From Paludibaculum sp. (GTDB taxonomy: Bacteria > Acidobacteriota > Terriglobia > Bryobacterales > Bryobacteraceae), in the NCBI GenBank assembly GCA_029973955.1, contig JARKQJ010000091.1, positions 62,001 through 126,000 on the forward strand: a stretch of 64,000 bases of DNA, given 5' to 3'. A program made the translations under genes and the position numbers. The notes beneath the pieces were generated by a model that was not told the origin of the DNA, made no database searches, and saw nothing but the letters and a program-made list of their open reading frames with translations. Every line of letters begins with the position of its first letter. Within the stretch, counting starts at the first letter, position 1. This document shows, piece after piece, positions 29,123 to 38,381 of the stretch.

Positions 29123-30321
29123 CAGAACTGAACTCCCTGCGGGCTGAAGCCCACATCGATGCGCATCGCAAGCGCGTTGCGGGATTTGAAACGGAGGCCT
29201 GCGCCGGCTGAGCCGTGCATCCCCGAAATCGCCAGCTCGCCAGGCTTGTTCGACACCCGGCCGGCATCGGCGAAAAACGCCAGCGCCAGCGCCGGAGCCA
29301 CTTCCCAGCGGTACTCCACATTCGTCACAAACGAGTTCGTGCCGTAATACCGGAACCGCGGCAGCCCGCGCACGTCATCCGGACCGCCAATCGTCAACTG
29401 CTCGTAAATCGGCACCGCGTGCCCCGGCTCCAGATACGAAAACACCGCCGCCGACCTCAGCGCGATCACGCGCTTCTCGTTCAGCAGCGGGATGTAGTGG
29501 TCCACGCCCAGCCGCAGCCGCCGGTACGAAAAGTAGTTCCAGTCCAAACCCTTGTGGTACGTGTATGCCGCCAGCACGTTCGTGCCCCGGTGCGGATCGC
29601 CCGGATAGTCCCGCGTGTCCACCGACAAAAATGGCCCCACGTACACATACGGCGTCTGCTCGTTGATCCCCGGCGTCCTCAACGGCCCGTACACCGTCTC
29701 CGTCGACGGTCTGTCCTCCGCTTGCCCCGGACCCACATTGTTCCGCGACCACCCCGTCAGCGCGCCCACTTCCAGAATCCGCCGCCACGGCCGGAAGCCC
29801 GTCTTTGCATCCGCCGTCACATTCTCGTACCGGAAGTTCGTCCGCCCTGCCTTGGCCGAATCGTTCCCCGGTCCGTAGTAGTCCACCCGCGGCGCGTCGT
29901 TCCTTTGCAGGATCACGTCGAAAAACGCCCGGTCCTGCGCCAGATGGTCGAACGCCGCCTTCACCATGAAGTTGTAATAGAGCTTCACTGAGCCCGATGC
30001 CGAGAACGTGAGATCCAGGTTCTCCTTCAGCAACCCCCTCCGGGTGTAGGTAGGCCCCAGCGCCATGCCCGACCCCGGATACAGGTGGCCGAAGTTGATC
30101 GTCCAGCCCGTCGTCGGCCCAATGAAGCCCTTCACCAACGGGTTGCCCATCACCCGCAGGTAGGTCTGCTCCACTTTGTCCGGTTCGACGGCCTTCAACT
30201 CGGCGGCTCTCTTCTCCTGCCCGGCGCGCTCCGCCTCCATCCGCGTTGCGGGCTCCGTCTGCTGAGCCCACAGTTGCACGGAAAGCAGGATCACCAATGG
30301 CCTGAGTTGGCGCGAAATCAA
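29074..30321 (-). CDS. Omp85/BamA-like outer-membrane beta-barrel protein
   Basis: A 415-residue protein with a signal peptide (PLVILLSVQLWAQ) and a beta-barrel C-terminal region. PDDVRGLPRFRYYGTNSFVTNVEYRW contains the VRG(F/L) motif of the Omp85 barrel loop, and the end WTFSDLFRRFYPSPF has a terminal Phe. POTRA domains are absent, unlike BamA or TamA, so it resembles the short surface-antigen (bacterial_surface_Ag) type. The downstream kinase-like gene overlaps its 3' end. Confidence 0.78.
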   Translation of the reverse strand: MISRQLRPLVILLSVQLWAQQTEPATRMEAERAGQEKRAAELKAVEPDKVEQTYLRVMGNPLVKGFIGPTTGWTINFGHLYPGSGMALGPTYTRRGLLKENLDLTFSASGSVKLYYNFMVKAAFDHLAQDRAFFDVILQRNDAPRVDYYGPGNDSAKAGRTNFRYENVTADAKTGFRPWRRILEVGALTGWSRNNVGPGQAEDRPSTETVYGPLRTPGINEQTPYVYVGPFLSVDTRDYPGDPHRGTNVLAAYTYHKGLDWNYFSYRRLRLGVDHYIPLLNEKRVIALRSAAVFSYLEPGHAVPIYEQLTIGGPDDVRGLPRFRYYGTNSFVTNVEYRWEVAPALALAFFADAGRVSNKPGELAISGMHGSAGAGLRFKSRNALAMRIDVGFSPQGVQFWWTFSDLFRRFYPSPF

Positions 30322-30334
30322 GGTATTTCTGAGT

Positions 30335-32611
30335 CTAGCCGATGTTTCGGATCAGCGCAGTGAGCCTCTCCGGCTCCTCCAACGCCAGTCGCGCCGCCAC
30401 TACCACCACGCGCAGACGCGCCGCTACCTCCGGCGGGATGTTCATCCAGTCCTTCTCCGTGGTCACGAGCACCGATGCCCGCGCCGCCAGCGCTTCCAGT
30501 TCTTCCGCTTTGTAGTGATGGTGATCTGGAAATGTCTCAAAGAACACCGGCTCGATGCGCAGTTCGGACAAAGTCCGGCGAAACGACTCCGGCTGCCCGA
30601 TGCCGCAAAACGCTCCCACCACCGCGCCTTCTTCCAGCGCCGGCCTCTGCCCCTCCATCCGCGCCAGCAGGATGGGCGCGCTCGAGTTATGCCGCCGGAT
30701 CTCCCGCTGCAACCCCATGTGCCGCATCCCCGGCAACGCCCGCGTAATCACCACCGCATCGGCCCGCCGCAGAGCCTGGAATGGCTCTCGCAGCCGCCCG
30801 TGCGGAAATACTCCTCCTCGAAACGGGTCCACCGCGTCCACCAGCACAATCTCCACATCCCGCTCCATCCGCCAGTGCTGAAATCCATCGTCCAGAAGAT
30901 AAATGTCCGGCTCGTAGACCTGTTCCAGCGCCAGTCGCGCCGCGCGCCGGTCCGCCCCAACCGCCACCGCCGCCTGGCCCGAACGCAGAATCAGTTGCGC
31001 CTCCTCGCCCGTCCGCTCCACGCTCGCCGCCTCGCCCGGCCGCACTGCCACAACGCCTTTCCCATCTGCCCGGCGGTACCCGCGAGTCAGCACCGCCGGC
31101 TTCCACCCTTCCGCACTCAGCCGTTCGCACAGCCACACCACCAGCGGCGTCTTCCCCGTTCCGCCCATCGCCAGGTTCCCGATGCTCACCACCCGCGCCT
31201 TCGGCCGGTCCGCCCGCATGCGCCCCCACCACCGGTCCACCGCCATTCCCGCGAGCCAGATCCACGACAATGGCTGGAATCGCCCCGGCCGCGGCAGCCC
31301 CTCGTCATACAACTCCCGGATCTTCGCCGCCGCCCGCGCCGTCGCCCCGCGCCGCAACTCCGAACGCTCCCGCCCCCGTGCCCCCAACGCCCCGCGCCTC
31401 TCCGCATCCGCCAGCAGCCACCCCACCGCTTCCGCCAACCCCTCCGGCCGCTCCACCGTCTCCACCGCCCCATGCGTCCGGAAGTCCGCCGCGATCTCCG
31501 TGAAGTTCTCCATGTGCGGCCCCGTCAGCAGAGCCACTCCAAACGCCGCCGGCTCCAGGATGTTGTGCCCGCCCCGCTGCGGAAACGTCCCGCCCATGAA
31601 CACGCACTGCGCCAGCGGGAACAGCCCGCTCAACTCGCCAATGGTGTCCACCAGCAGCACCGCCGGCAGTGTCACCTCTTCCGCTCCCGCAATCTGCGAG
31701 CGCCGCCGGAACCGGATCCCCCGCGCCTCCATCTTCGCCGCCGCTTCGTCAAACCGCTCCGGCCGCCGCGGCACCAGAATCAGCAGAAGCCGTGGAAACC
31801 GCCGCCCCAGCTTCTCGAAAGCGTCCAACACCACATCGTCTTCATCCGGATCCCCGGCCGCCGCGGGCGGCATCGTGGAAGCCGCCATCCACACCTGCTC
31901 CGGCCGCGCCGCCTCCAGCCACTCCCGCACCGCTGCGGCTATGGATGTCGAACCCGGATCGAAGTCGTACTTCAGATTCCCGCCATCCTCCGCCTGCGCC
32001 GCGCCCAACATCCTGTACCGCGAGGCCGCCGGTTCGTCCTGCGCGAGGATCGCATCCGGCCACGCCAGCACTGCCCGGAAGAACCAATTCCATTTCAGGT
32101 ACCTCGGCAGTGCCTTGTCCGAGATTCGGCCGTTCACCACCAGCAGCCGCGCCCCGCTCCGCCGCGCCTCGCGATAGAGATTCGGCCAGATCTCCGTTTC
32201 CATCACCACGACCACCGCCGGCTGCAGCCGACGCAGCACCCGCCGCACGCTCCACCGGTAATCCAGCGGAGCGTAAATCACCCCCGCCGCTAACCCGGCC
32301 AGCTTCTGCTCCGCCATTGCCCGCCCCGCCAGCGTCGAGCACGAAACGTACACCGGCGCGAACGGCATCTCCGTCCGCAGCCGCCGGATCAGCCCCCCGG
32401 CTGTGATCGCTTCCCCCACGCTCACCGCGTGCAACCAGATCGCACCCGGAGCCGTCGGGAGAATAGTCCGCGGCAGGAATCCAAACCGTTCGCCGAGGTG
32501 GCGCAGATAGGCCCCATTCCGGGCCACGCGCAACGCAAGATAGAGTAAGAGGAGCGGAAAGGCCAGCGCCTGGACCGTCCAGTAGAGGAAATAGATGAGA
32601 TACGCCTGCAA
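30335..32611 (-). CDS. waaA-lpxK: Fused Kdo transferase (WaaA) and tetraacyldisaccharide 4'-kinase (LpxK)
   Basis: A bifunctional protein of about 758 residues for lipid A-Kdo synthesis at the inner membrane. Residues ~1-430 are a GT30 Kdo transferase (an N-terminal membrane anchor, IWLHAVSVGEAITAGGLIRRL with the catalytic Glu, GGTFPQRGGHNILEPAAFG). Residues ~440-758 are LpxK, with the P-loop GNLAMGGTGKTPLVVWL and LLDDGFQHWRMERDVEIVLVDA. In most bacteria these are separate, often adjacent genes. The start is unsure: TTG 32611 sits right after AGGAG, which is too close, and longer TTG starts overlap the divergent gene at 32595 further. Confidence 0.88.
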   Translation of the reverse strand: MQAYLIYFLYWTVQALAFPLLLLYLALRVARNGAYLRHLGERFGFLPRTILPTAPGAIWLHAVSVGEAITAGGLIRRLRTEMPFAPVYVSCSTLAGRAMAEQKLAGLAAGVIYAPLDYRWSVRRVLRRLQPAVVVVMETEIWPNLYREARRSGARLLVVNGRISDKALPRYLKWNWFFRAVLAWPDAILAQDEPAASRYRMLGAAQAEDGGNLKYDFDPGSTSIAAAVREWLEAARPEQVWMAASTMPPAAAGDPDEDDVVLDAFEKLGRRFPRLLLILVPRRPERFDEAAAKMEARGIRFRRRSQIAGAEEVTLPAVLLVDTIGELSGLFPLAQCVFMGGTFPQRGGHNILEPAAFGVALLTGPHMENFTEIAADFRTHGAVETVERPEGLAEAVGWLLADAERRGALGARGRERSELRRGATARAAAKIRELYDEGLPRPGRFQPLSWIWLAGMAVDRWWGRMRADRPKARVVSIGNLAMGGTGKTPLVVWLCERLSAEGWKPAVLTRGYRRADGKGVVAVRPGEAASVERTGEEAQLILRSGQAAVAVGADRRAARLALEQVYEPDIYLLDDGFQHWRMERDVEIVLVDAVDPFRGGVFPHGRLREPFQALRRADAVVITRALPGMRHMGLQREIRRHNSSAPILLARMEGQRPALEEGAVVGAFCGIGQPESFRRTLSELRIEPVFFETFPDHHHYKAEELEALAARASVLVTTEKDWMNIPPEVAARLRVVVVAARLALEEPERLTALIRNIG

Positions 32612-33212
32612 ACTCCTGATTGTATGCCTGTCCGCCGGCTGCGCGATGGGCCTTTGGGGCCAGACCGCCTTCAAAGTGGGCCCGGCGTCGTCTTATCCTT
32701 CCAATCAGAACCTCGGCCAGCTCCGCGTCGCGGCCATCAAGTACGAGAGCGACGAGGAGACCCGGCCGCCCTTCGGCAAGGTCAACCCCAACGAATACGG
32801 CATCCTCCCCGTGATGCTCATCCTCGAGAACACCGGCCAGCAGACCCTCCTCCTCGACCACATGCGCGTCGCCTACCAATGGAAGGGCAACGAAGTCCTC
32901 CCCACACGCCCTGGAGACCTCCCCTACGCCCTCGCCCCCAAGCGCCCCAGGACCGGCCCGTCCTACCCCGTGCCCATCCCCCTGCCCAAAAAGAAGAACC
33001 CCATGGCCGCCGAAGAGCTCCAAACCCGCGCCTTCGGAGCCAAAACCATCCTCAAAGGCGAGCGCGCCACCGGCTTTTTCTACTTCGAAACCCGCCACCA
33101 GCGCAACGCCGTCCTCTACATCACCGGCATCCGCGAAGGCGTCACCGGTAAGGATCTCTTCTTCGTCGAAGTGCCCCTCGACACCCCCGATTCAGCCACA
33201 ACCACCCCCTAG
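32595..33212 (+). CDS. Exported hypothetical protein
   Basis: A 205-residue protein of no recognised family. It has a signal peptide (MRYACKLLIVCLSAGCAMGLWGQ); the mature part is beta-rich, with LRVAAIKYESDEETRPPFGKV and LPVMLILENTGQQTLLLDHM. A periplasmic or surface location is likely. The ATG at 32595 has GAGGAAAT upstream. Its start region overlaps that proposed for the divergent waaA-lpxK gene. Confidence 0.65.
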   Translation: MRYACKLLIVCLSAGCAMGLWGQTAFKVGPASSYPSNQNLGQLRVAAIKYESDEETRPPFGKVNPNEYGILPVMLILENTGQQTLLLDHMRVAYQWKGNEVLPTRPGDLPYALAPKRPRTGPSYPVPIPLPKKKNPMAAEELQTRAFGAKTILKGERATGFFYFETRHQRNAVLYITGIREGVTGKDLFFVEVPLDTPDSATTTP

Positions 33213-33214
33213 GT

Positions 33215-33244
33215 TTGACACAGCCACCCCCGAGTTGCTACAAC
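33215..33244 (+). promoter_or_regulatory. Promoter of tRNA-Asn
   Basis: TTGACA at 33215-33220, an 18-bp spacer and TACAAC at 33239-33244 place a start site about 8 nt before the mature tRNA. Confidence 0.55.
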
Positions 33245-33258
33245 AGGATTAACACTGC

Positions 33259-33536
<278 letters not shown>

Positions 33537-33563
33537 GAACGCCCGAGGTTGGTTAACGCAACC

Positions 33564-33588
33564 GTCGTCTCGGTTTACGTTTTTCGAA
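33564..33588. repeat. 25-bp direct repeat, left copy
   Basis: An exact 25-bp match to 34864-34888, beginning GTCGTCTCGG and ending TTTTTCGAA. The pair brackets the nuclease gene at 33667-34794. A related 10-mer, GCCGTCTCGG, sits at 52486 at the equivalent place beside copy B. Confidence 0.9.
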
Positions 33589-33666
33589 TTGCCTGCGCCT
33601 GTTTACAGCCGCGTATGGCTCGCCTCCCGGCAACGCCTCGCTCGACGCAAGATCACCCCCGGAGGC

Positions 33667-34794
33667 CTATTTCGAGTCCTTCCTTTTCTTCAACACCTGC
33701 ATGAGTCTTTGGGCGCACGCTTTGGCCTTGTCTTGCGTGTCGCAATCGCTGGCCTTGATTCGCTCGACTAGTGCACCTTCATGAAGCAACATCGTTGTAC
33801 GATCGTGCGCCTCCGCCGGTGTCTCCTGATGCACCGTGTCGCCGTCGACCTCGACGATCATTACGACACCCTCTTTCAGCAGCACGAAGTCCGGCTCGAT
33901 CCGTCGGTACTCAGCGCCACCCCGCACGAAGACGGGGAGGGGCGCAAACGAGACCCCAGCGCTTTTCAGAGCCTGGTAGAGGAAGATCTCTGGCTGCGAC
34001 CGAAACAGTAGGCCGTCGCACGATCGAGACGCTATGTTGTTCGACCTTACACGGCCTTGATTCGTGATGTTCTTGCCGCTAGCCCACGCCTGTGCTTTCT
34101 CCCGCCAGTTGGAATCGGTTGAAAGTTCCACAGAGATCTGAACGCCCCCGATTCGATCGTTCGGGTAAGCCCTCATGAGAGGCTGAATCTCCTTGTGAAT
34201 AGCCTCCTCGACAGCCTCTCTCTGTTCGCCAAGCTGGTTATAAACGGCCATGGGCACTTTCAGGTACAGCGTGTAGATGTCCGTTCCGCCGTTCCAATTG
34301 TCATAGTCTGTCTGTTCGATCGCAGCATGAGCCTGCGCCAGCACCGCGACTTCCCGTGCGGCACCACTCGCTGCGAAGAGCCTGGCGAGCGTAGTGAGCA
34401 GTGGCTCCGGATCCTTCGGGCGAAATCCAGTGTCGCCCGTGTTGCTGAGCCGCCCCGATGAGATTCGACCGTCTTCGGTGGGGAAGCCATCGGCCTCGAG
34501 AAAGCGGATGAGTCGAGATCGTTCATTCCCGTCTGCAAGTCGGGACAGAGCCCCCTGGAAGACAGCCAACAACCTCTGCATATCGGACTTGCTTGAGACG
34601 TCCAAGCAAGCGTAGTACTGCTCGATGAGGGTCCGACGCTTGCTTTGCTCCTCCGGCACGTTCTCATTTCGTTTCGTGATACCCGCCAACTCAAACTCAT
34701 CGACGATCTCTCGGTAGGACCATGTCCTCATGTATTCGCGGAACGCTAACAGCGTTCTCTTGTTGATGTATGGGTCTGTCATATCGCTCTGCAA
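33667..34794 (-). CDS. Putative anti-phage nuclease: AbiJ-like N-terminal region with PD-(D/E)XK domain
   Basis: A 375-residue protein. Residues ~240-375 look like a PD-(D/E)XK nuclease of the DUF559/Vsr-like type: SQPEIFLYQALKSAG (Glu), EPDFVLLKEGVVMIVEVDGD (PD then ExD) and the following HQETPAEAHDRTTMLL. The N-terminal ~90 residues (YREIVDEFELAGI and DMQRLLAVFQGALSRL) resemble, from memory, the N-terminal domains of AbiJ-type abortive infection proteins; this needs a profile search. It is the only gene between two exact 25-bp repeats, on the opposite strand to the flanking phage genes. An ATG alternative (MTDPYINKRT) lies four codons in. Confidence 0.6.
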   Translation of the reverse strand: MQSDMTDPYINKRTLLAFREYMRTWSYREIVDEFELAGITKRNENVPEEQSKRRTLIEQYYACLDVSSKSDMQRLLAVFQGALSRLADGNERSRLIRFLEADGFPTEDGRISSGRLSNTGDTGFRPKDPEPLLTTLARLFAASGAAREVAVLAQAHAAIEQTDYDNWNGGTDIYTLYLKVPMAVYNQLGEQREAVEEAIHKEIQPLMRAYPNDRIGGVQISVELSTDSNWREKAQAWASGKNITNQGRVRSNNIASRSCDGLLFRSQPEIFLYQALKSAGVSFAPLPVFVRGGAEYRRIEPDFVLLKEGVVMIVEVDGDTVHQETPAEAHDRTTMLLHEGALVERIKASDCDTQDKAKACAQRLMQVLKKRKDSK

Positions 34795-34863
34795 GGCGCG
34801 CGACCGAGCACTTTCTCATTCATTGAATCAGGAATCAAGCGCCAGCGGGTGATGGCTATTCGA

Positions 34864-34888
34864 GTCGTCTCGGTTTACGTTTTTCGAA
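34864..34888. repeat. 25-bp direct repeat, right copy
   Basis: Identical to 33564-33588. The phage reading frame to its right begins only a few bases later and seems truncated here, so this is probably a recombination or insertion boundary. Confidence 0.9.
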
Positions 34889-34892
34889 CTCC

Positions 34893-35165
34893 TTGCGTAC
34901 CTGGGCTTCAGACCGCTTTCCCGGCGCCTCGCGCGAAGAGATGAGCCAACGGGCCATTGATGAAGGCTGGCGCATCCTGCGCGTGCTCGTTGGCCAGTAT
35001 CTCGATGGGCGGTATACGCAAGGCAAGCCGCCGACTGCGGAGGAGATGTTCCACGTCTACGCGCCTTCTGCTGACGGGAATCATCCGGCTGGGTATGCGC
35101 GGTTCGTGGCGGGCAAGCTCGGCGTGCGCCCGGACCAGCGGCTCATCGACCTGGTGACTGCCTGA
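34893..35165 (+). pseudogene. C-terminal fragment of a phage virion-associated protein
   Basis: At most 90 residues remain. The part from ATG 34941 reads like the C-terminal end of a phage structural/lysozyme-type protein (MFHVYAPSADGNHPAGYARFVAGKLGV resembles the WAPxxENDTxxYVxxV pattern of such proteins). The upstream portion would have to lie where the 25-bp repeat now sits. Its stop overlaps the next start as TGATG, so it was part of the tail operon. Confidence 0.45.
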
Positions 35166-35566
35166 TGCCGGGCTCAATTCAGAATGCCGCTCCGGCCACA
35201 GTCCTGCCGCACAGCCTGTGTCGCTCCTTCGTCCATGAGCGCGAGTACCCGGCCCTCGAAAACGAGTACCGGAACGGTGAGTCGCAGCGGACGGTTCAGG
35301 CGGCCAACAGCCGCAAGCGCTGGCGGCTCGCGAAACGACTGACGCCAGCACAACTCGCTGCGCTCCACATCTTCTACGACGCCTGCAATGGCCCGAGTGA
35401 AGCGTTCTTCTTCTACGACCCGCATGAGACCAGCCCGAAGTTCTCCCACGATCCAACCGGCCAGGCTGTTGCAGGCCGGCACACGGTCCGCTTCGCCGGC
35501 GAGTGGAGCCAGTCGGGCGACCTCGGCCGCGCAGACGTGAACATTGAACTTATCGAACTGGCATGA
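35165..35566 (+). CDS. Phage minor tail protein, DUF2460-like
   Basis: A 133-residue protein. The layout SRKRWRLAKRLTPAQLAALHIFYDACNGPSEAFFFYDPHE followed by HTVRFAGEWSQSGDLGRADVNIELIEL is typical of small tail-tip proteins (DUF2460-like): an RxW start, a spacer, FxFxDP and a final beta strand. It begins in a TGATG overlap with the preceding fragment. A similar domain is present at the N terminus of the gene at 38374, suggesting related tail-tip parts. Confidence 0.6.
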   Translation: MPGSIQNAAPATVLPHSLCRSFVHEREYPALENEYRNGESQRTVQAANSRKRWRLAKRLTPAQLAALHIFYDACNGPSEAFFFYDPHETSPKFSHDPTGQAVAGRHTVRFAGEWSQSGDLGRADVNIELIELA

Positions 35567-35717
35567 GTCAGTGTCCGAGTGTCCGACTTTCCTGGCGCGA
35601 TCAGTAAACACTTCGCCGTTAGGCAGGAGTATGGAGTATAAAGCCGACAGCGGGCACTCTCCAGGAAATCCCAGAAACCACATAAACGATCTGCGCGTTC
35701 CCACCGTCAATACTCAT

Positions 35718-38177
35718 ATGCGGCTAGTCGCGGAACTGTTTCAGGATGTGCGGTATGCGATGCGCGGCATGGGGCGCGCGCCGGGGTTCACCGCGGTGGC
35801 GGTGCTGACCCTGGCGCTCGGAATCGGCGCCAATACGGCGATCTTCAGCGTGCTCTATGGGGTGTGGCTCTCACCAGTGAAGTACGCTCAGGCGCGACGG
35901 CTGGTGGATGTCAGCATGCAACAGTTGAGCGGCCACCGGTTCAGCGGCGGCACATCGAGTCCCAACCTGGCCGACTGGGGGGCGCAATCGCGCACTATCG
36001 AGGCCTTCGGAGCACACCGCTACGCGCACCAGGTGAATATCACCGGCAACGAAGGGGCGGAGGAGGTAATCGGGCACCGGGTTTCGGCGAACCTGTTTGG
36101 ATTGCTGGGCGTCAGCCCGGCAGTCGGGTACCCCATAGAAGCTGGCGCGGACCGGAGCAGTGGGCCACGACAGGCGTTGATCGGTTACACATGGTGGAAA
36201 CGGCGGTTCGGGGGCGACGCCGGCGTGGTGGGTCGGCAGATCCAGGTGAACGACGAAGCATTCACAATAGCCGGCGTGATGCCGCAGGGATTCGAGTTCC
36301 CGCCGATGGGTTCGGCGGCTTACCGGCCGGTGATTTGGACATCTCTGAATCTGCCGGTCGAGCAAGAGCGCGCCAGGGACCGGCATTCGTTGGAAGTGAT
36401 CGCGCGGTTGAAGCCAAGCGCTTCGATCCAGCAGGCGCAGGCGGAGATGGACACCATTGTGGCGGGGCTGGCAACCGCTTATCCGCAGGAGAATGGCGGC
36501 TGGGGAGTGAATGTCACGAGTCTTGCCGATAACAGGCTACTGGAGGATGTGCGGCCGGCGCTGGTGTTGGTAATGGGGGCAGCTTCGCTGGTGCTGCTGA
36601 TCGCATGTGCGAACATCGCGAACCTGCTGGTAGCGCGGGCTGCGGGCCGGGAACGAGAGATGGCCATACGGCGGGCCCTCGGGGTGACGTGGCACCGCCT
36701 GGCGCGCCAGCTTCTGACGGAGAGCGCGATGCTGGCGCTGTGTGGCGGAGCGGCCGGGCTGCTGCTGGCATGTGGGACGCTGCCGCTTCTAAAATCGGTG
36801 CTGCCGGCGAATATGCCGCGCGCCGACGAGATCGGACTCAACGGCGTGGTGCTGGGGTTCGGGGCGACCGTATCGCTGCTGACCGGGCTGCTGTTCGGGC
36901 TGGTTCCCGCCGTGCGGCCAGGCGGCAGTTTTGGCCTTGGTTCGGGAGGGAGAACTGTCACGGCGCGCAACCATACGGCGCGGCTGCTGGTAACCGTCGA
37001 AGTGGCCCTGGCGCTGGTGCTGCTGGCAGGTGCGGGACTACTGGTGGAGAGCTTGCGGCAAGTCTTGAACGTCGACCTCGGTTTCCGGAAGGAGCATGTT
37101 CTCACGATGCGGATGGACTTATCGAAGCGGAGCTATCCCGACGGCACGCGCGTGCGTGCATTTCGCGAGGAGCTACTGCAGAGGGTGTATGCTTTGCCCG
37201 GCGTAGAGTATGCCGGCACAGTGTCGTCTCTTCCGATGGGACTCATCATGCAAGGAACGGAATTTGCCGTCGAGGGGCGGCCCGAGACGGAACGGGAAAA
37301 GCCCTTTGCAAATTACTCGAACACCAGCACCGACTATCTGCGAGCGATGGGCATCCCGCTGGCCGGTGGCCGGTACTTCGGAACGAGCGACGGTCCGGCG
37401 GCACCACCGGTGACGATCGTCAGCGAGTCGTTGGCACGCTCCTGGTGGCCGGGAACCGGGGCTCTGGGCAGACGAATACAGTTGGACGGAACCTGGTTCA
37501 CGATCGTGGGGATCGCCAAGGACGTTCGGCAATTGACACGAGGCGGAGCGCCGGATTTGTCGAAACGAGCGGCGGGGGGCCAGATCTACGCGCTGAACCA
37601 TCAATTGCCGCCGAGCAAACAAGGCGCGGACATGGGGAGGTTCAATGTGTTGGTGATCCGTACGCCGACCGATCCGGGCGCGATGTCGGAAGCGGTCCGA
37701 CGGGTGGTGGCGGAGATCGACAAGAACCAGCCGGTGGCGGGGGTGGCGACCATGGAGGAGGTGGTGGAGAGCATGCTGGAGTCGCGGCGGCTGAACACGC
37801 TGTTACTGGGGCTATTTGCCGGGCTTGCGGTGACTCTGGCAGGGGTGGGAGTGTTCGGGGTGGCGTCATGTGCCGTGGCGCGAAGGACCAAGGAAGTCGG
37901 AATCCGCATGGCGCTGGGCGCCACGCGGACGTCGATCCTGGCGATGGTGGCACGGGAAACGCTGTTTCCGGCCGTCTTAGGAGCGGCCATTGGACTGGCG
38001 GGAACGGCGGCGGCGGCGCGGCTTCTGTCCAGATTTCTGTATGGCGTGAGGCCGGTAGAGCCAGCGGTTGTGGCGGGAGTGGCGATCTTGCTGGTGGCGG
38101 CAGTGGCGGGCTCAGGGCTGTTTCCCGCACGGCGAGCGCTGCGCGTGGATCCGGTGGTGGCACTGCGGGAAGACTGA
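35718..38177 (+). CDS. ADOP-type ABC transporter permease (MacB/FtsX fused)
   Basis: An 819-residue permease. It has the signature N terminus DVRYAMRGMGRAPGFTAVAVLTLALGIGANTAIFSVLYGV, a MacB-like periplasmic domain and two FtsX modules (ANIANLLVARAAGREREMAIRRALG and FGVASCAVARRTKEVGIRMALGATR). This family is numerous in Acidobacteriota chromosomes and lacks an ATPase domain of its own. Here it stands between phage tail genes on the same strand, which is unusual; it interrupts the tail operon. ATG 35718 is chosen because the upstream in-frame extension is not family-like. Confidence 0.88.
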   Translation: MRLVAELFQDVRYAMRGMGRAPGFTAVAVLTLALGIGANTAIFSVLYGVWLSPVKYAQARRLVDVSMQQLSGHRFSGGTSSPNLADWGAQSRTIEAFGAHRYAHQVNITGNEGAEEVIGHRVSANLFGLLGVSPAVGYPIEAGADRSSGPRQALIGYTWWKRRFGGDAGVVGRQIQVNDEAFTIAGVMPQGFEFPPMGSAAYRPVIWTSLNLPVEQERARDRHSLEVIARLKPSASIQQAQAEMDTIVAGLATAYPQENGGWGVNVTSLADNRLLEDVRPALVLVMGAASLVLLIACANIANLLVARAAGREREMAIRRALGVTWHRLARQLLTESAMLALCGGAAGLLLACGTLPLLKSVLPANMPRADEIGLNGVVLGFGATVSLLTGLLFGLVPAVRPGGSFGLGSGGRTVTARNHTARLLVTVEVALALVLLAGAGLLVESLRQVLNVDLGFRKEHVLTMRMDLSKRSYPDGTRVRAFREELLQRVYALPGVEYAGTVSSLPMGLIMQGTEFAVEGRPETEREKPFANYSNTSTDYLRAMGIPLAGGRYFGTSDGPAAPPVTIVSESLARSWWPGTGALGRRIQLDGTWFTIVGIAKDVRQLTRGGAPDLSKRAAGGQIYALNHQLPPSKQGADMGRFNVLVIRTPTDPGAMSEAVRRVVAEIDKNQPVAGVATMEEVVESMLESRRLNTLLLGLFAGLAVTLAGVGVFGVASCAVARRTKEVGIRMALGATRTSILAMVARETLFPAVLGAAIGLAGTAAAARLLSRFLYGVRPVEPAVVAGVAILLVAAVAGSGLFPARRALRVDPVVALRED

Positions 38178-38321
38178 CGCGCGGAGCGACTGCTCGGTGG
38201 GCGTCATGCCGGGAATCTGGCATCGTGCATCAGTATCGGAAGGATTTCGGTGGGTCGATTACCCCGCGCAAAGTCGCCTTTCGTTTACAGGCTGTGGCCG
38301 GTTGACGCGCCACTCGGAACA

Positions 38322-38381
38322 ATGACTTCAACCGACTACGCCCCCTTCCGGCATCAAACCAAGTTCTCCCTTAATGTCTGA
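38322..38381 (+). CDS. Possible 19-codon ORF before the tail hub gene
   Basis: An ATG ORF of 19 codons (ending KFSLNV) stops inside the hub start region: its stop TGA at 38379-38381 overlaps the first codons of the gene starting at 38374. It could be a coupling leader or the end of an interrupted phage gene, or chance. The rest of 38178-38373 holds nothing else I can support. Confidence 0.3.
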   Translation: MTSTDYAPFRHQTKFSLNV

